DNA of 64,000 nt from Pseudomonas sp. NBRC 111124 (GTDB lineage: Bacteria > Pseudomonadota > Gammaproteobacteria > Pseudomonadales > Pseudomonadaceae): positions 124,001 to 188,000 of the forward strand of contig NZ_BCBA01000002.1 of assembly GCF_001320245.1 (NCBI RefSeq), given 5' to 3'. Below the pieces are notes generated by a model. That model ran no database searches. It was given only the letters and a program-made list of their open reading frames with translations, and was not told the DNA's origin. How positions within the stretch are numbered: the stretch's first letter is position 1; the number at the start of each line of letters is the position of its first letter. The position numbers were made by a program, and so were the translations under genes. Positions 1 to 9,402 of the stretch are shown here, piece by piece.

Positions 1-2
1 AC

Positions 3-779
3 GCCGGCGGCCTGGTGGACATGGGCTCGGGCCATCTTCACCCGCTCGACCTGGTCCAGGGCGAGGCGCGCGTGGCCCAAGGCCTGGGGGTACGCATCTT
101 CGAGCAGAGCCCTGTGCTGCGCATCGAGCATGGGCCCACCGTGACCCTGCACACGGCCCGGGGCAAGGTGCGGGCGCAGAGCCTGGTGCTGGGCTGCAAT
201 GCCCACCTCGACGAACTGGAGCCTCGCCTGAGCGGCAAAGTGCTGCCCGCCGGCAGTTACGTCGTAGCAACCGAACCACTGCCGCACGCACTCGCCAGCC
301 AACTGATCCCGCAAAACATGGCCATGTGTGACCAGAAGGTTGGCCTGGACTACTACCGCCTCACTGCCGACCACCGCCTGCTGTTCGGCGGCGCCTGCCA
401 CTACAGCGGGCGCGACCCCAAGGACATTGCAGCCTACATGCGGCCGAAGGTGCTCAAGGTGTTCCCGCAACTGGCTCATGTGCGCATCGATTACCAGTGG
501 GGCGGCATGATCGGCATCACCGCCAACCGCTTCCCGCAAGTGGGTCGGCTGAGCCAGCACCCCAACGTCTTCTATGCCCAGGGCTACTCCGGGCATGGGC
601 TGAACGTGACCCACTGGACGGCGAAGTTGCTGGCCGAAGGTATCGCGCTGGGGCAGAGCCAGGGGCTGGATGTGTTCAACGCGGTGCCCCACCTGACATT
701 CCCGGGAGGCAAGGCGCTGCGCTCGCCACTGCTGGCGCTGGGGATGTTGTGGTACCGGTTGCGGGAGGCGCTGGGTTAA
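3..779 (+). CDS. puuB: FAD-dependent oxidoreductase, gamma-glutamylputrescine oxidase-like (5' truncated)
   Basis: The C-terminal 258 residues of a DAO-type flavoprotein; the reading frame is open to the window edge, so the FAD-binding N-terminus lies outside. Visible are the SGHLHPLDLV segment near the start and GYSGHGLNVTHW near the end, which closes over the flavin in the glycine/sarcosine/putrescine oxidase family. In the family, PuuB oxidises gamma-glutamylputrescine in putrescine catabolism. Assignment to PuuB rather than another amine oxidase is by overall resemblance; neighbours that would confirm it (puuA, puuC, puuD) are not in view. A 135-bp AT-rich gap follows. Confidence 0.7.
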   Translation, partial: AGGLVDMGSGHLHPLDLVQGEARVAQGLGVRIFEQSPVLRIEHGPTVTLHTARGKVRAQSLVLGCNAHLDELEPRLSGKVLPAGSYVVATEPLPHALASQLIPQNMAMCDQKVGLDYYRLTADHRLLFGGACHYSGRDPKDIAAYMRPKVLKVFPQLAHVRIDYQWGGMIGITANRFPQVGRLSQHPNVFYAQGYSGHGLNVTHWTAKLLAEGIALGQSQGLDVFNAVPHLTFPGGKALRSPLLALGMLWYRLREALG

Positions 780-914
780 ATTCAGGCCGGGCTGAGCCTG
801 TCGCGCAGTGGCCTGTCCGCGGCGGGCCAACCATTATAAATAACATTCGAATACTAAGCTAAACCATTGATTTTATTACATTTATCTTAATAATCTTGGC
901 ATCGCATAATTAAG

Positions 915-1220
915 CTAAAGAATTGCCTGCAAGCCCTTGACTGAAATGATATTTAGAAGCTTCAAAGCAGGCCCTGCAGGACGCGTCTCCCCCTGTTCCC
1001 ACTTACGCACAGTGGATGCGCTGGTATGCAGATGCAGCGCGAACACCGGCTGACTGAAATTTAGTGCTTCGCGAAGCTGGCGAATGTCCAGAGCGCTAAA
1101 ATCTCGTACAGGGGCAGGACATAACATTTCGAAATCTCGAAGCGTGACCTTGCCGACAGCTCCGGCCTCATGAAGAGCGACCAGATCATCACGCAACGAC
1201 TCAACAATTTTGCTGCTCAC
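915..1220 (-). CDS. HTH antitoxin of a RelE/HigB-type toxin-antitoxin pair
   Basis: A 101-residue protein with a C-terminal XRE-type helix-turn-helix (LREALNFSQPVFALHLHTSASTVRKWEQG, read in parts, about residues 49-77). It should bind and neutralise the RelE-like toxin encoded just upstream and repress the operon. Its start overlaps the end of the toxin gene by 20 nt, so the two are translationally coupled. The toxin-first order is HigBA-like. A palindrome upstream of the toxin gene is the likely operator. The surrounding DNA is more AT-rich than the neighbours, consistent with a mobile TA module. Confidence 0.8.
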   Translation of the reverse strand: MSSKIVESLRDDLVALHEAGAVGKVTLRDFEMLCPAPVRDFSALDIRQLREALNFSQPVFALHLHTSASTVRKWEQGETRPAGPALKLLNIISVKGLQAIL

Positions 1221-1584
1221 AGCAGACCTCCATCAAAACACCTGATTGCAATGCTCGCCCGAGCGCTACAGGGCAAAGCTCCAGGAAAACCTTGCCTGCG
1301 AAGCTCAGTGCCTTTTGTTCATCCGACGTGATGTTGGCTTTATCGCTTTTGGCGAAACCGTGTAGAAACACATAACGATTGCCGATACGAGCTGAGAGCA
1401 GCGTCCGGTAACCACCTCGCTTGCCAACACCGCGCCCCGCAATACGCTTCTTGAACAACTCACCGCCAAGGCTGGCATCCACCAGCCCCCTGCGCATTTC
1501 ATCCACCGCCTGGCACAACATCGCATCCGAAAGCTTCTGCGCAACCTGCCAGCGCGCGAAATCCCTGCGCTTGAGAACTTCCAT
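1201..1584 (-). CDS. RelE/ParE-superfamily toxin (PF06296-like)
   Basis: A basic 127-residue protein. KRIAGRGVGKRGGYRTLLSA followed by NRYVFLHGFAKSDKANI is the hallmark of the RelE-like toxin family (PF06296). Family members are generally mRNA-cleaving ribosome-dependent endonucleases; the activity here is inferred. The start at 1584 (MEVLKRRDF) is chosen because GGAGG lies 6 nt upstream; a longer frame to 1617 would run through the operator palindrome. The gene comes first in the TA operon and overlaps the antitoxin gene by 20 nt. Confidence 0.8.
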   Translation of the reverse strand: MEVLKRRDFARWQVAQKLSDAMLCQAVDEMRRGLVDASLGGELFKKRIAGRGVGKRGGYRTLLSARIGNRYVFLHGFAKSDKANITSDEQKALSFAGKVFLELCPVALGRALQSGVLMEVCCEQQNC

Positions 1585-1600
1585 CAGTGGCCTCCAAAAC

Positions 1601-1617
1601 ATACCCGTTACGGGCAT
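1601..1617. promoter_or_regulatory. Palindromic operator candidate of the TA operon
   Basis: ATACCCGTTACGGGCAT is a 17-bp near-perfect inverted repeat (core CCCGT-T-ACGGG, one mismatched pair) about 17 bp upstream of the toxin start. This is where an XRE-type antitoxin would bind for autoregulation. The role is inferred from position. Confidence 0.5.
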
Positions 1618-1776
1618 ATTTTTTCAAGGGGCGTCTCGATTGCATAGACGGCGCATTCCGGCCAAATCGTAGGAAAAGTCAGCACCTCAACGCGTTACCG
1701 AAGCGACTTTTCGCCCGCCCACTGGCCATCTGCCAAGCACCTGCTAGCGTTGTTCTGGCCGACCCATCATGGATGC

Positions 1777-2463
1777 ATGACCATCATGAAATCATTGCCC
1801 CGCGTTACCCTGTTGTGTGCCGCTTTGCTCGCTGTGGCAGCCTGCTCCAGCAACCGCGTGGACCCCAAGGACTATTCCGGCTTCCTCAAGGACTACAGCC
1901 GCCTGCAGGAAGAGAAAAGCCCATCCGGTGCACCGGTGATGCGCTGGATCGACCCCAAGGTCAATGTCAACCAGTACACGCAGGTGTTCATCGAACCGAG
2001 CCAGTTCTACCCCAAGCCGCAAGCGACGGCGGTCATCTCCCAGCAGACGCTGAGTGAAATCACCCGCTACTTTAACGATGCCCTGCGCCGTGAAATGGGC
2101 AGCGTGCTGACCCTGGCCAAGGCACCTGGCCCAGGCACCATCGTGGTACGCCCGGCGATCACCGCGGTGTCCACCAGCAACGAAAGCCTCAAGCCTTACG
2201 AGTTCATCCCGATCGCGCTGGTGTCGGCGGGCGTCAACACCGCCATGGGTGGCCGCGACCAGGAAGTGGATGTCGGTGTCGAAGCGGCCTTCCTCGATGG
2301 CGGCAACCAGAAGGTGCTGGCCCAGGTAGTGCGCAAGGGCACGGGCAAAGAGCTGGAGAACGACAAGACCAAGCTGACCCTGAACGACGTCAAACCGGTG
2401 CTCGACGGCTGGGCTAAGGACATGCGTGCCAGCTTCATCACCCTCAAGAACAAGGGCAAGTAA
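1777..2463 (+). CDS. DUF3313-family lipoprotein
   Basis: A 228-residue predicted outer-membrane or periplasmic lipoprotein. The signal peptide MKSLPRVTLLCAALLAVAAC ends in a lipobox (AVAAC), so the mature protein would be lipidated at that Cys. The body (VFIEPSQFYP, a central amphipathic region and a C-terminal segment ending WAKDMRASFITLKNKGK) resembles DUF3313, a family without a defined biochemical role. The start is uncertain: ATG 1777 (MTIMKSL) or ATG 1786 (MKSL); neither has a strong ribosome-binding site. It stands alone, followed by a 250-bp gap with a large inverted repeat. Confidence 0.75.
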   Translation: MTIMKSLPRVTLLCAALLAVAACSSNRVDPKDYSGFLKDYSRLQEEKSPSGAPVMRWIDPKVNVNQYTQVFIEPSQFYPKPQATAVISQQTLSEITRYFNDALRREMGSVLTLAKAPGPGTIVVRPAITAVSTSNESLKPYEFIPIALVSAGVNTAMGGRDQEVDVGVEAAFLDGGNQKVLAQVVRKGTGKELENDKTKLTLNDVKPVLDGWAKDMRASFITLKNKGK

Positions 2464-2509
2464 GCGCAAGCCGCTCCGCTCGTCGGTAATCATTCAAAAA
2501 CGCCATCAC

Positions 2510-2549
2510 TGCCTGGCAGCCCTGCTTTACTCAAGCGGGCTGCCAGGCA
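2510..2549. repeat. 13-bp perfect inverted repeat (hairpin), possible terminator
   Basis: TGCCTGGCAGCCC at 2510-2522 is perfectly complementary to GGGCTGCCAGGCA at 2537-2549, with a 14-nt loop. It sits 46 bp after the DUF3313 gene. No U-tract follows, so it may be a factor-assisted terminator, an mRNA stabiliser or a protein site. The rest of 2464-2714 shows nothing coding. Confidence 0.45.
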
Positions 2550-2714
2550 GGCGGCACCGCAGACCAGGGACTGGTTGCACAAGCAGGCTGACAACAGCCG
2601 CTCGCTCCGGGCAAGCATCAGCACCGCCCGGTTCCCTCTTCTCCCCGCCTTTTCCGCCCGCCTTCGCAGCGTTGTGTATCGGTATTTCATTCATCGAATG
2701 CAATGGAGGCAATC

Positions 2715-3296
2715 ATGTCTGATTCACTGCTCGCACCTACGGCAGGGCTGTTCCCGGTGTCCTACCAGATCGGCAGCAACGCCGCCGGCGCCCCGCGCCT
2801 GCAACTGGACCTGCTGATCCATACCCCGGACCGCAGCCTCAACGGCGCGGCCCAGATCACCCAGGCCATCAACCCACCGCTGGACCTGCACCTGGACGTC
2901 TGGGGCAGCTACACCTACCTCACCGTACAGCCACCCAGCGAAGGCAGGATCCTGATCACCGCCCAGGGCAACCAGGGTGGGCCGCACGCCAACTCGCCGG
3001 TGCAGTTCAAGTTCAGGGCGCTGCTTGACCCGGGCTGGCAGCGCGGCGTGGCCGACTACGAGTATTACAATGGCCAGCGCTGGGTGAGCGTGGACAATGT
3101 CCCGGTCACGCTGGAAGGCCAACGCATCCAGCAACTGGCCAACGTTGACCTGCAAAGCGAACTGCATAACGCCACGCTAGAGGCGGCCATCGCCAACGGC
3201 GACCTTGCGCATCTCAAACAACTGGCTACCGGCGGCCTCGACCAGGCCCTCGCAGCGTCCCAGTCCCCGGCCACCAAAGCCGCCAAGAAAGCCTGA
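2715..3296 (+). CDS. DUF1842-family protein, copy 1
   Basis: A 193-residue protein of unknown function with the DUF1842 pattern: an N-terminal beta-rich half (LFPVSYQIGSNAAGAPRLQLDLLIHTPDRSLNGAAQITQA), DVWGSYTYLTV, and ADYEYYNGQRWVSVDNVPV. There is no signal peptide or membrane segment. The start ATG 2715 is preceded by GGAGGC at 5-nt spacing; the in-frame ATG at 2703 lacks one. It is followed 19 bp later by a second, shorter member that aligns along most of its length (LDLLI/LDLLV, Q-A, VWG-Y, YEYYNGQRWV/YRYFSNGHWV), so the pair is a tandem duplication. Confidence 0.75.
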   Translation: MSDSLLAPTAGLFPVSYQIGSNAAGAPRLQLDLLIHTPDRSLNGAAQITQAINPPLDLHLDVWGSYTYLTVQPPSEGRILITAQGNQGGPHANSPVQFKFRALLDPGWQRGVADYEYYNGQRWVSVDNVPVTLEGQRIQQLANVDLQSELHNATLEAAIANGDLAHLKQLATGGLDQALAASQSPATKAAKKA

Positions 3297-3315
3297 GCAG
3301 GCAAGGAGATAGACC

Positions 3316-3771
3316 ATGGCAATCGGACTGTTCCATTTGCGCCTGAACGTCAGCAACGGCTTGCTGGGCGCCCCGACCTTGACCCTCGACCTGCTGGTCA
3401 ACACCGTGACCAAGCGGGTTTCCGGCAAAGCCCGCGCCAGCCAGGCCACCTACCCGCCGCAGCAATTCCAGGCCAACGTCTGGGGAGACTACAGCGAGCT
3501 GCAGTTCGCGCCGGCCGGCGCACCGTCGATCGTCCTGAGCCTGGATGGCAGCCCCAGCGGCCCGCTCAGCCAGATCGCCCAGACCTTCCACCTGCACGGC
3601 CTGCTGGAAGCCGACTGGAGCACCGGCTCGGCCAGCTACCGTTACTTCAGTAACGGCCACTGGGTCGATCAGCACGGGCGGGTGCGCAAGGCGCCGGATG
3701 TGACCCACCAGGGCCGGCCGCAATTGGCGCAGCGGCTGAAGGCGGCCGTCAGCCAGCTGGAAAGCGTGTAA
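3316..3771 (+). CDS. DUF1842-family protein, copy 2
   Basis: A 151-residue paralogue of the preceding gene sharing the LTLDLLVNTVTKRVSGKARASQ start, the NVWGDYSELQF centre and the YRYFSNGHWVDQHG C-terminal motif. It lacks the extra C-terminal ~40 residues of copy 1. A good AAGGAGAT ribosome-binding site lies 8 nt before the ATG, and the 19-bp gap indicates an operon with copy 1. Function is unknown. It ends near a strong hairpin shared with the convergent serine dehydratase gene. Confidence 0.75.
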   Translation: MAIGLFHLRLNVSNGLLGAPTLTLDLLVNTVTKRVSGKARASQATYPPQQFQANVWGDYSELQFAPAGAPSIVLSLDGSPSGPLSQIAQTFHLHGLLEADWSTGSASYRYFSNGHWVDQHGRVRKAPDVTHQGRPQLAQRLKAAVSQLESV

Positions 3772-3782
3772 CGCGCAAGCAG

Positions 3783-3810
3783 TGCGCCGGCAAGGCCACT
3801 TGCCGGCGCA
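3783..3810. terminator. Hairpin between convergent genes
   Basis: TGCGCCGGCAAG (3783-3794) pairs perfectly with CTTGCCGGCGCA (3799-3810) across a 4-nt loop, between the DUF1842 gene and the convergent sdaA stop. It lacks a clear T-run on either strand, so its use as a bidirectional terminator is inferred from position only. Confidence 0.4.
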
Positions 3811-3817
3811 ACACCCG

Positions 3818-5194
3818 TCAGCACTCGACGAAGGCCACCGCCAGGCCGCCGCGTGAAGTTTCCTTGTAGTTGGCATGCATGTCGGCACCGGTATCGCGCA
3901 TGGTGCGGATTACCCGATCGAGCGAGATGAAATGTTCGCCATCCCCGCGCAGGGCCATCTGCACGGCGTTGATGGCCTTCACCGCGGCAATCGCGTTGCG
4001 CTCGATGCAAGGCACCTGAACCAGCCCACCGACCGGGTCGCAGGTCAGCCCGAGGTTATGTTCCAGGGCAATTTCGGCAGCGTTTTCCAGTTGTGGCGGT
4101 GTGGCGCCCAGCACTTCAGCCAAGCCCGCAGCGGCCATCGAGCAGGCCGAGCCGACCTCCCCCTGGCAGCCGACTTCAGCACCGGAAATCGAAGCGTTCT
4201 TCTTGCACAGGATGCCGACCGCCGCAGCGGCCAGCAGAAACGCCACCACATCGTCGTCGCAGGCGTTGGGGTTGAATTTCATGTAGTAATGCAGCACGGC
4301 CGGGATGATGCCGGCGGCACCGTTGGTTGGCGCGGTGACCATGCGCCCGCCAGCGGCATTCTCTTCGTTGACCGCCAGGGCAAACAGGTTCACCCACTCC
4401 ATGGCGCTCAAGGTCGACCCGATCACATTGGGCTGGCCAGCCTCCTGCAAGCTGCGGTGCAGACGTGCAGCGCGGCGCTTGACGTTGAGCCCACCGGGCA
4501 AGATGCCTTCGTTGCGCAGGCCATTGTCGACGCAGTCTCGCATCGCTGCCCAGATCCGCAGCAGACCTTCACGCACCTCGGCCTCCGGGCGCCAGGCGCA
4601 CTCGTTGGCCAGCATCAGTTGGCCAACGCTCAGCTTGTTGGCCTTGCACAGGGCCAGCAATTCGGCGCCACTGGAAAACTCGTAAGGGAGGATGACGGCA
4701 TTCGCCTCAGCCTGCGGCGCATCGATCTCGCCCTGCTCGACGATGAACCCGCCACCGATAGAGTAATAGGTTTGTTGCAACAGGCTGCCCTGCCCGCCCA
4801 AGGCGTCCAGCGTCATGGCATTGGGGTGGTAAGGCAGGCTCTCATCCAGCAGCAGCATGTCGCGGGCATAGTGGAATTCCAGCGGATGGCTGCCGTCGAG
4901 CATCAGGCACTGCTCCTGCAGCAACTGATGGATGCGCGGTTCGATGGTGGCCGGGTCGATGCGATCCGGCCATTGCCCCATCAGGCCGAGCAGGCAGGCG
5001 CGATCGGTGGCATGGCCTATCCCGGTGGCTGAAAGCGAACCATACAGGCGCACTTCGATGCGCTGCACCTGTGCCAGCAGGCCTTGCGCACGCAACGCCT
5101 GGGCAAAGCTTGCTGCCGCCCGCATCGGGCCTACGGTGTGGGAACTGGACGGGCCGATGCCAATCTTGAAAAGGTCGAAAACACTGATAGCCAT
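3818..5194 (-). CDS. sdaA: L-serine dehydratase (single-chain, iron-sulfur type)
   Basis: A 458-residue enzyme deaminating L-serine to pyruvate with a 4Fe-4S cluster. The N-terminal beta domain starts [24 protein letters not shown], the conserved SSSHT loop (residues 16-20). The catalytic alpha domain carries the cysteines expected to ligate the cluster ([25 protein letters not shown] and later [14 protein letters not shown]). The protein ends in Cys (AFVEC), as in the Legionella enzyme, where the terminal Cys plugs the active-site cluster. The start 5194 is chosen over the upstream frame because homology begins at MAISVF. Divergent from the LysR gene at 5341, which probably regulates it. Confidence 0.93.
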   Translation of the reverse strand: MAISVFDLFKIGIGPSSSHTVGPMRAAASFAQALRAQGLLAQVQRIEVRLYGSLSATGIGHATDRACLLGLMGQWPDRIDPATIEPRIHQLLQEQCLMLDGSHPLEFHYARDMLLLDESLPYHPNAMTLDALGGQGSLLQQTYYSIGGGFIVEQGEIDAPQAEANAVILPYEFSSGAELLALCKANKLSVGQLMLANECAWRPEAEVREGLLRIWAAMRDCVDNGLRNEGILPGGLNVKRRAARLHRSLQEAGQPNVIGSTLSAMEWVNLFALAVNEENAAGGRMVTAPTNGAAGIIPAVLHYYMKFNPNACDDDVVAFLLAAAAVGILCKKNASISGAEVGCQGEVGSACSMAAAGLAEVLGATPPQLENAAEIALEHNLGLTCDPVGGLVQVPCIERNAIAAVKAINAVQMALRGDGEHFISLDRVIRTMRDTGADMHANYKETSRGGLAVAFVEC

Positions 5195-5340
5195 GCTAAT
5201 GCCTGACCGTGTCGGTGCTGAACGCTGCCGCACGGTTGTCTGAGAAAATTGAACGGTACTGCCAATTTGCGAGATACTGCCGCGCTCATCGGCAGATGAC
5301 CAACGAAACTTCCTAAGCAAGGCTTTAGCGGTACTAAACG

Positions 5341-6285
5341 ATGCGACGGCAACTCAATGGCCAGATGTTTGTCTGGCTGCATGTCTTTTCCTGTGCGGCG
5401 CGGCACCTGTCGTTCACCCGCAGCGCGCAGGAGCTGCACATCACCCCCGGTGCGGTCAGCCAACAGATGCGCCAGCTCGAAGAGCGCCTGGGCTACAAAC
5501 TGTTCCTGCGTCGGGCCCGGGGCGTCGAACTGAGTGCCGAAGGCCAGCGCCTGGCGCAGACCGTGACCGAGGCCTACGGCAGCATCGAGGCCGAATTGCT
5601 GCGCCTGGATGCCGGGGAAATCCGCGGGACCTTACGCCTGCGTTCAATTCCTTCGTTCCTGGCCAAGTGGCTCACCCCGCGGCTGCCACGCTTCCAGCAG
5701 CGCTACCCGGACATCGAACTGCGCCTGGTTGCCGAAGACAGCGCCCAGGCCTTGCACCCTGGCGACTTCGACCTGGCCATCGACCTCAACGACGGCAGTT
5801 ACCCCGGCATGCTGTCGACCCCGCTGCTCGACGAACAGATCTTCCCGGTCTGCTCACCCGCGCTGCTGCGTGGCCGCCCACCGCTGCATGGTCCGGCAGA
5901 CCTCGCGCATTACCCACTGCTGCACGACATCACCGCCTGGCGCGGCAGCTCGGAATACGCAGAATGGGAGTTTTACCTGGAGGGTATCGGCGCAACCGGG
6001 CTGCATGTGCGTCGCGGGCATACCTTCAACCGCAACCACCTGACCATCGAAGCGGCGATCGCCGGCATTGGCGTAGCCATTGCGCGGCGCACGCTGCTCA
6101 ATGACGAGCTTGAGCGTGGCGCCCTGATCGTGCCGTTCGGCCACCCCGTCGCCAATCACAAGCGCTACATGGTGCACTACCCGCCGGGCGGGCTGAACCA
6201 GCCTGGCGCCCGTGCGGTGCATGACTGGCTGGTGGAAGAGGCACAAGGCTTCCGCACCTTGCACCCACTGGCGCTACCGGCCTGA
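5341..6285 (+). CDS. LysR-family transcriptional regulator
   Basis: A 314-residue LTTR. The N-terminal winged HTH spans about residues 8-66 ([33 protein letters not shown]); the C-terminal effector domain starts near residue 90 ([24 protein letters not shown]). The GcvA/DsdC-like HTH and the divergent arrangement with sdaA suggest control of serine catabolism with a serine-related ligand; the ligand is inferred. The 146-bp intergenic region holds both promoters. The stop codon directly abuts the stop of the convergent phosphoethanolamine transferase gene. Confidence 0.85.
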   Translation: MRRQLNGQMFVWLHVFSCAARHLSFTRSAQELHITPGAVSQQMRQLEERLGYKLFLRRARGVELSAEGQRLAQTVTEAYGSIEAELLRLDAGEIRGTLRLRSIPSFLAKWLTPRLPRFQQRYPDIELRLVAEDSAQALHPGDFDLAIDLNDGSYPGMLSTPLLDEQIFPVCSPALLRGRPPLHGPADLAHYPLLHDITAWRGSSEYAEWEFYLEGIGATGLHVRRGHTFNRNHLTIEAAIAGIGVAIARRTLLNDELERGALIVPFGHPVANHKRYMVHYPPGGLNQPGARAVHDWLVEEAQGFRTLHPLALPA

Positions 6286-7941
6286 TCACTCGTCGGCAAT
6301 GTGCTTGAAGTTGAACGACGGCACATAGCCAGTGCCGAGCAGATGCGGGCACTCCGAAGCCTTGTAGTCATCGCTGAGCAAGTCCTGCGTGCTGTCATAG
6401 CCTGGCATCGATATCCCGGCCATGTTCAGCAGCGTATGCGGTAACGAGGCGATGCTGACCTGCTGATCCTCCCTGGCCTTGAGCTTCTGCAATTTACCCG
6501 CTTGCTCCGACGAGAAATTGCCGCTGGACCAGATGAACGCCGAGGTCGACAGGTCGTATTCATTACCTATGCCATGGCCCAGCAGCACGCGACTGTCATC
6601 CAGCAAGTTCTCGCCATGGTCCGACGCGTAGACCAGCAGCGTTTTCTTCTGGCTGGCCGTCAGCTGTTGCATGATCGAGAACAGCAGCCAGTCGGTATAC
6701 AACACCGAATTATCGTAATCGGCGGTGATCCGGTCTTTCTGACTGCCGCTGGCAGGCTTGAACCGGGCAAAGTCACTTGGAAAGCGCCGAGCGTATTCGA
6801 AGTGGCTGCCCTTGATATGAATGAAGATCGCTTGACGGTGCCCATCGGCCTTGCCCAGCACGCTCTGCAACACCGGCATCAGCGCACCGTCATAGCTGCG
6901 CTCCAGGTACTGGCGGTATTGGGCTTCTGCGGCGATCTGCGGAATGATTCCGCCAAAGCTGTCCACCTCCTGTGAAGACAGCCAGTACGTGTCGTAACCG
7001 GCCGCGCGAAAGATCCCCACCAACGACTTGTTCGAGGCGATCAGGTCCCAGTCGCGGATGGATTCCAGGCTCAACAGCGAAGGCACGGCAACCGAGGTAT
7101 AGGGCGCAGTGGTGCACATGCGGTTGAACTTGAACAGCCCCGGCTGCTGGTCGAGGTGGGGCGTGGTCTTGTTGGGGTAGCCGTACAGCGACCAGTTGTG
7201 CGGGCGCGAAGACTCACCGATGACGAACACCAGGGTCTCGATGTCGGCCTGGTCGGAGATGCGGGTGATCTTCACCTGCGACGCCAGGCGCTGCTTGATG
7301 TACCCCTTGGACTCCACATACAAGGTCGCTGTCAGGCCGATCTGCGACAGGTAGCCTACCGGCGTGCTCTGGTCTTTCGCCACCAGGTCGAGCACTGCAC
7401 CTTTACTCAGTGAGTTGACCTTTACCGTCTTGTAGAAGTACGCCCCATAGCCCAGCAGCAACCCACCCAATGCCAGCCCCAGAATGGCCTTGTTGCGGTA
7501 CAGACGACGCCCGTACAGACCGGCCAGCCCCGCCCCGTAGCACACAGCGAACAGGGCCAGGGTGCCGGCGATAGACCGCCAGTAGGTGGCGAAAAAGTCG
7601 GTCGCTTCCTTGTAATTGGTCAAGGCAATGAACAGATACGCGGCCGTCAGGCGCGAACCGAAGTTCAGCACGACGAACAGATCGATGCTCGCCAGCAGAT
7701 AGAAGGGCAACAGCAGCAGGTGCACCTTGAACTGATTGGCGGATACGAAGCGGATTGCCAGCAGCCACAAAAATGAAATGGCAAAGGTGTATAAAACCAG
7801 CAGGTCGAACTTCGCGCATTGGCACTGCGCCATCAGTCTGGCCAGCAGCGGCGACAACAGAAACATCCCTAGCACAAGCGAAGGCCACTCAGACTTCAAC
7901 AGCCCAGCGGCACTCGCCCTTCTCGGTGGCAAGATGCTCAT
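6286..7941 (-). CDS. Phosphoethanolamine transferase (EptA/CptA-like, sulfatase fold)
   Basis: A 551-residue inner-membrane protein with about five N-terminal transmembrane helices and a periplasmic alkaline-phosphatase-fold domain. Family motifs: GESSRPHNWSLYGY...TTPHLD near residue 240, the likely Thr nucleophile in APYTSVAVPS near residue 280, YASDHGENL and LGHGIG. It should transfer phosphoethanolamine from phosphatidylethanolamine to lipid A, core or another glycan. It is the last gene of the left EPS arm, 36 bp after the priming sugar transferase, with its own GGAGG site. The position suggests the EPS or its lipid-linked repeat as acceptor, but lipid A is equally possible. Confidence 0.8.
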   Translation of the reverse strand: MSILPPRRASAAGLLKSEWPSLVLGMFLLSPLLARLMAQCQCAKFDLLVLYTFAISFLWLLAIRFVSANQFKVHLLLLPFYLLASIDLFVVLNFGSRLTAAYLFIALTNYKEATDFFATYWRSIAGTLALFAVCYGAGLAGLYGRRLYRNKAILGLALGGLLLGYGAYFYKTVKVNSLSKGAVLDLVAKDQSTPVGYLSQIGLTATLYVESKGYIKQRLASQVKITRISDQADIETLVFVIGESSRPHNWSLYGYPNKTTPHLDQQPGLFKFNRMCTTAPYTSVAVPSLLSLESIRDWDLIASNKSLVGIFRAAGYDTYWLSSQEVDSFGGIIPQIAAEAQYRQYLERSYDGALMPVLQSVLGKADGHRQAIFIHIKGSHFEYARRFPSDFARFKPASGSQKDRITADYDNSVLYTDWLLFSIMQQLTASQKKTLLVYASDHGENLLDDSRVLLGHGIGNEYDLSTSAFIWSSGNFSSEQAGKLQKLKAREDQQVSIASLPHTLLNMAGISMPGYDSTQDLLSDDYKASECPHLLGTGYVPSFNFKHIADE

Positions 7942-7977
7942 GCCCCCTCCGCCTTTACGCAGCCTTTCGTTCCGGCA

Positions 7978-9402
7978 TCAATAAGCCTGCTTGCCGGTGA
8001 AGGCATTGACCGTGCGCACCAGGATCACGAAGTCGAGCCACAACGACCAGTTATTGATGTACTCGATGTCCGAGTTGACCCGCTGGATCATCTGCTCGAT
8101 GTCCTTGGTTTCGCCCCGGTACCCGCGCACCTGCGCCAGGCCGGTCATGCCAGGCTTGATGTTGTGGCGGGCGAAGTAGTCGACGATGTCCGGTGAGTAC
8201 AAGTTGTCGTGCTGCAAGGCATGGGGCCGCGGGCCAACCAGCGACATGTCGCCGGTCAGCACGTTGAACAGTTGCGGGAGCTCATCGAGGCTGGTACGCC
8301 GGATGAAGGCGCCAACCCGGGTCAGCCGCGGGTCATTGCGCTGCGCCTGCGCGACCACACCGTTTTCCGGCTGATGCACATGCATGCTGCGGAATTTCCA
8401 GATACGGAACGATTCCCCGGTCCAGCCCGTGCGGTCCTGCCGGAAGAACACTGGCCCCGGGCTGTCGAGTTTGATGATCACCGCGACAGCCAGCAACACA
8501 GGTGACGCGCACAGCAGGATAAGCGCGGCCAGCACGCGGTCTTCGAGGTTTTTCAGGAACAGGCTGGTGCCGGTCAGTGGCGTTTCCGACAGGGTCAGTA
8601 CCGGAATCCCTGCAATTTCACGCACGCTGTGGTTGATCAGGCGCAGCGAGAAGATGTCTGGCACCCAATTGACCGCAATACACTTGTCGAGCAACTTGAG
8701 GTAGACGTCCTGGATGACGGCGGACCCCCCCAGGGGGGTTACCAGGTACACCGTGCGAATGCCGTGTTGGGCAATGATCTCGTCCAGGTCAGCAATGCTG
8801 CCCAACACCGGCAGGCGCTGCTTTGCATCTTGTTGTGCCTCACGCTGTGCATCCTCTTCCTGATCGACCCAGATGCAACCCATCACCCGCTCGCCGAACC
8901 ACGGGTTGTTGCTGATTTTCTGGTACAGGAAGTTAGCCAGGTCGCCGCTGCCGATAATCAGCGCGTTATCCAGCCGAGCATGGGCCGTGAAACGCTTCTG
9001 CAATTCGCGCATGGCCACGTGCAGGAACAGCTGGACCACATAACCAATGACAAACAGCTGGACGACCAGCAGCCGCGAATAGGTTTCGCTCTGCTTGGTC
9101 AGGAAGGCGATAACCACCAGGAAACAGAATGTCGCCGACCAGGCCTTGAACAGCCTGAAGGCCTTTACCGAAAGCCCCACATTGCTGCGGTAGATGGCGT
9201 AGTGGTCATAAATGACCGCCAGCGCACCGATCAGCAGCAAGAGCATGATCACATAATCTGAGGTGATGTAGCCGAACTGGTTGTAAATCAGGTACCACGC
9301 CACACCGGTGACGGCAATCCCGTCCAGGCCCGCTTGAATGGCGTTGCTGACGCTGCTTCTACGCTGGAGCAACGAGCGACTGCTTCTGGGTTCGAAAACC
9401 AT
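7978..9402 (-). CDS. Undecaprenyl-phosphate sugar phosphotransferase (WcaJ-type priming enzyme)
   Basis: A 474-residue polyisoprenyl-phosphate hexose-1-phosphate transferase. Four N-terminal transmembrane helices are followed by a Rossmann-like domain ([18 protein letters not shown], about 145-165), a fifth membrane segment and the catalytic domain from about residue 285 ([47 protein letters not shown]). It adds the first sugar-1-phosphate, usually glucose, to undecaprenyl phosphate to begin each repeat unit. GAGG at 7 nt supports the start. A 193-bp gap separates it from the WecG-like gene upstream; I see no gene there. Confidence 0.9.
   Translation of the reverse strand: MVFEPRSSRSLLQRRSSVSNAIQAGLDGIAVTGVAWYLIYNQFGYITSDYVIMLLLLIGALAVIYDHYAIYRSNVGLSVKAFRLFKAWSATFCFLVVIAFLTKQSETYSRLLVVQLFVIGYVVQLFLHVAMRELQKRFTAHARLDNALIIGSGDLANFLYQKISNNPWFGERVMGCIWVDQEEDAQREAQQDAKQRLPVLGSIADLDEIIAQHGIRTVYLVTPLGGSAVIQDVYLKLLDKCIAVNWVPDIFSLRLINHSVREIAGIPVLTLSETPLTGTSLFLKNLEDRVLAALILLCASPVLLAVAVIIKLDSPGPVFFRQDRTGWTGESFRIWKFRSMHVHQPENGVVAQAQRNDPRLTRVGAFIRRTSLDELPQLFNVLTGDMSLVGPRPHALQHDNLYSPDIVDYFARHNIKPGMTGLAQVRGYRGETKDIEQMIQRVNSDIEYINNWSLWLDFVILVRTVNAFTGKQAY

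Noticed and set aside
8733..8745. Palindromic CCCCCCAGGGGGG run at 8733-8745 inside the sugar transferase gene
   Set aside because: It is in coding sequence, in frame, and explained by Gly/Pro codons; no terminator or regulatory context.
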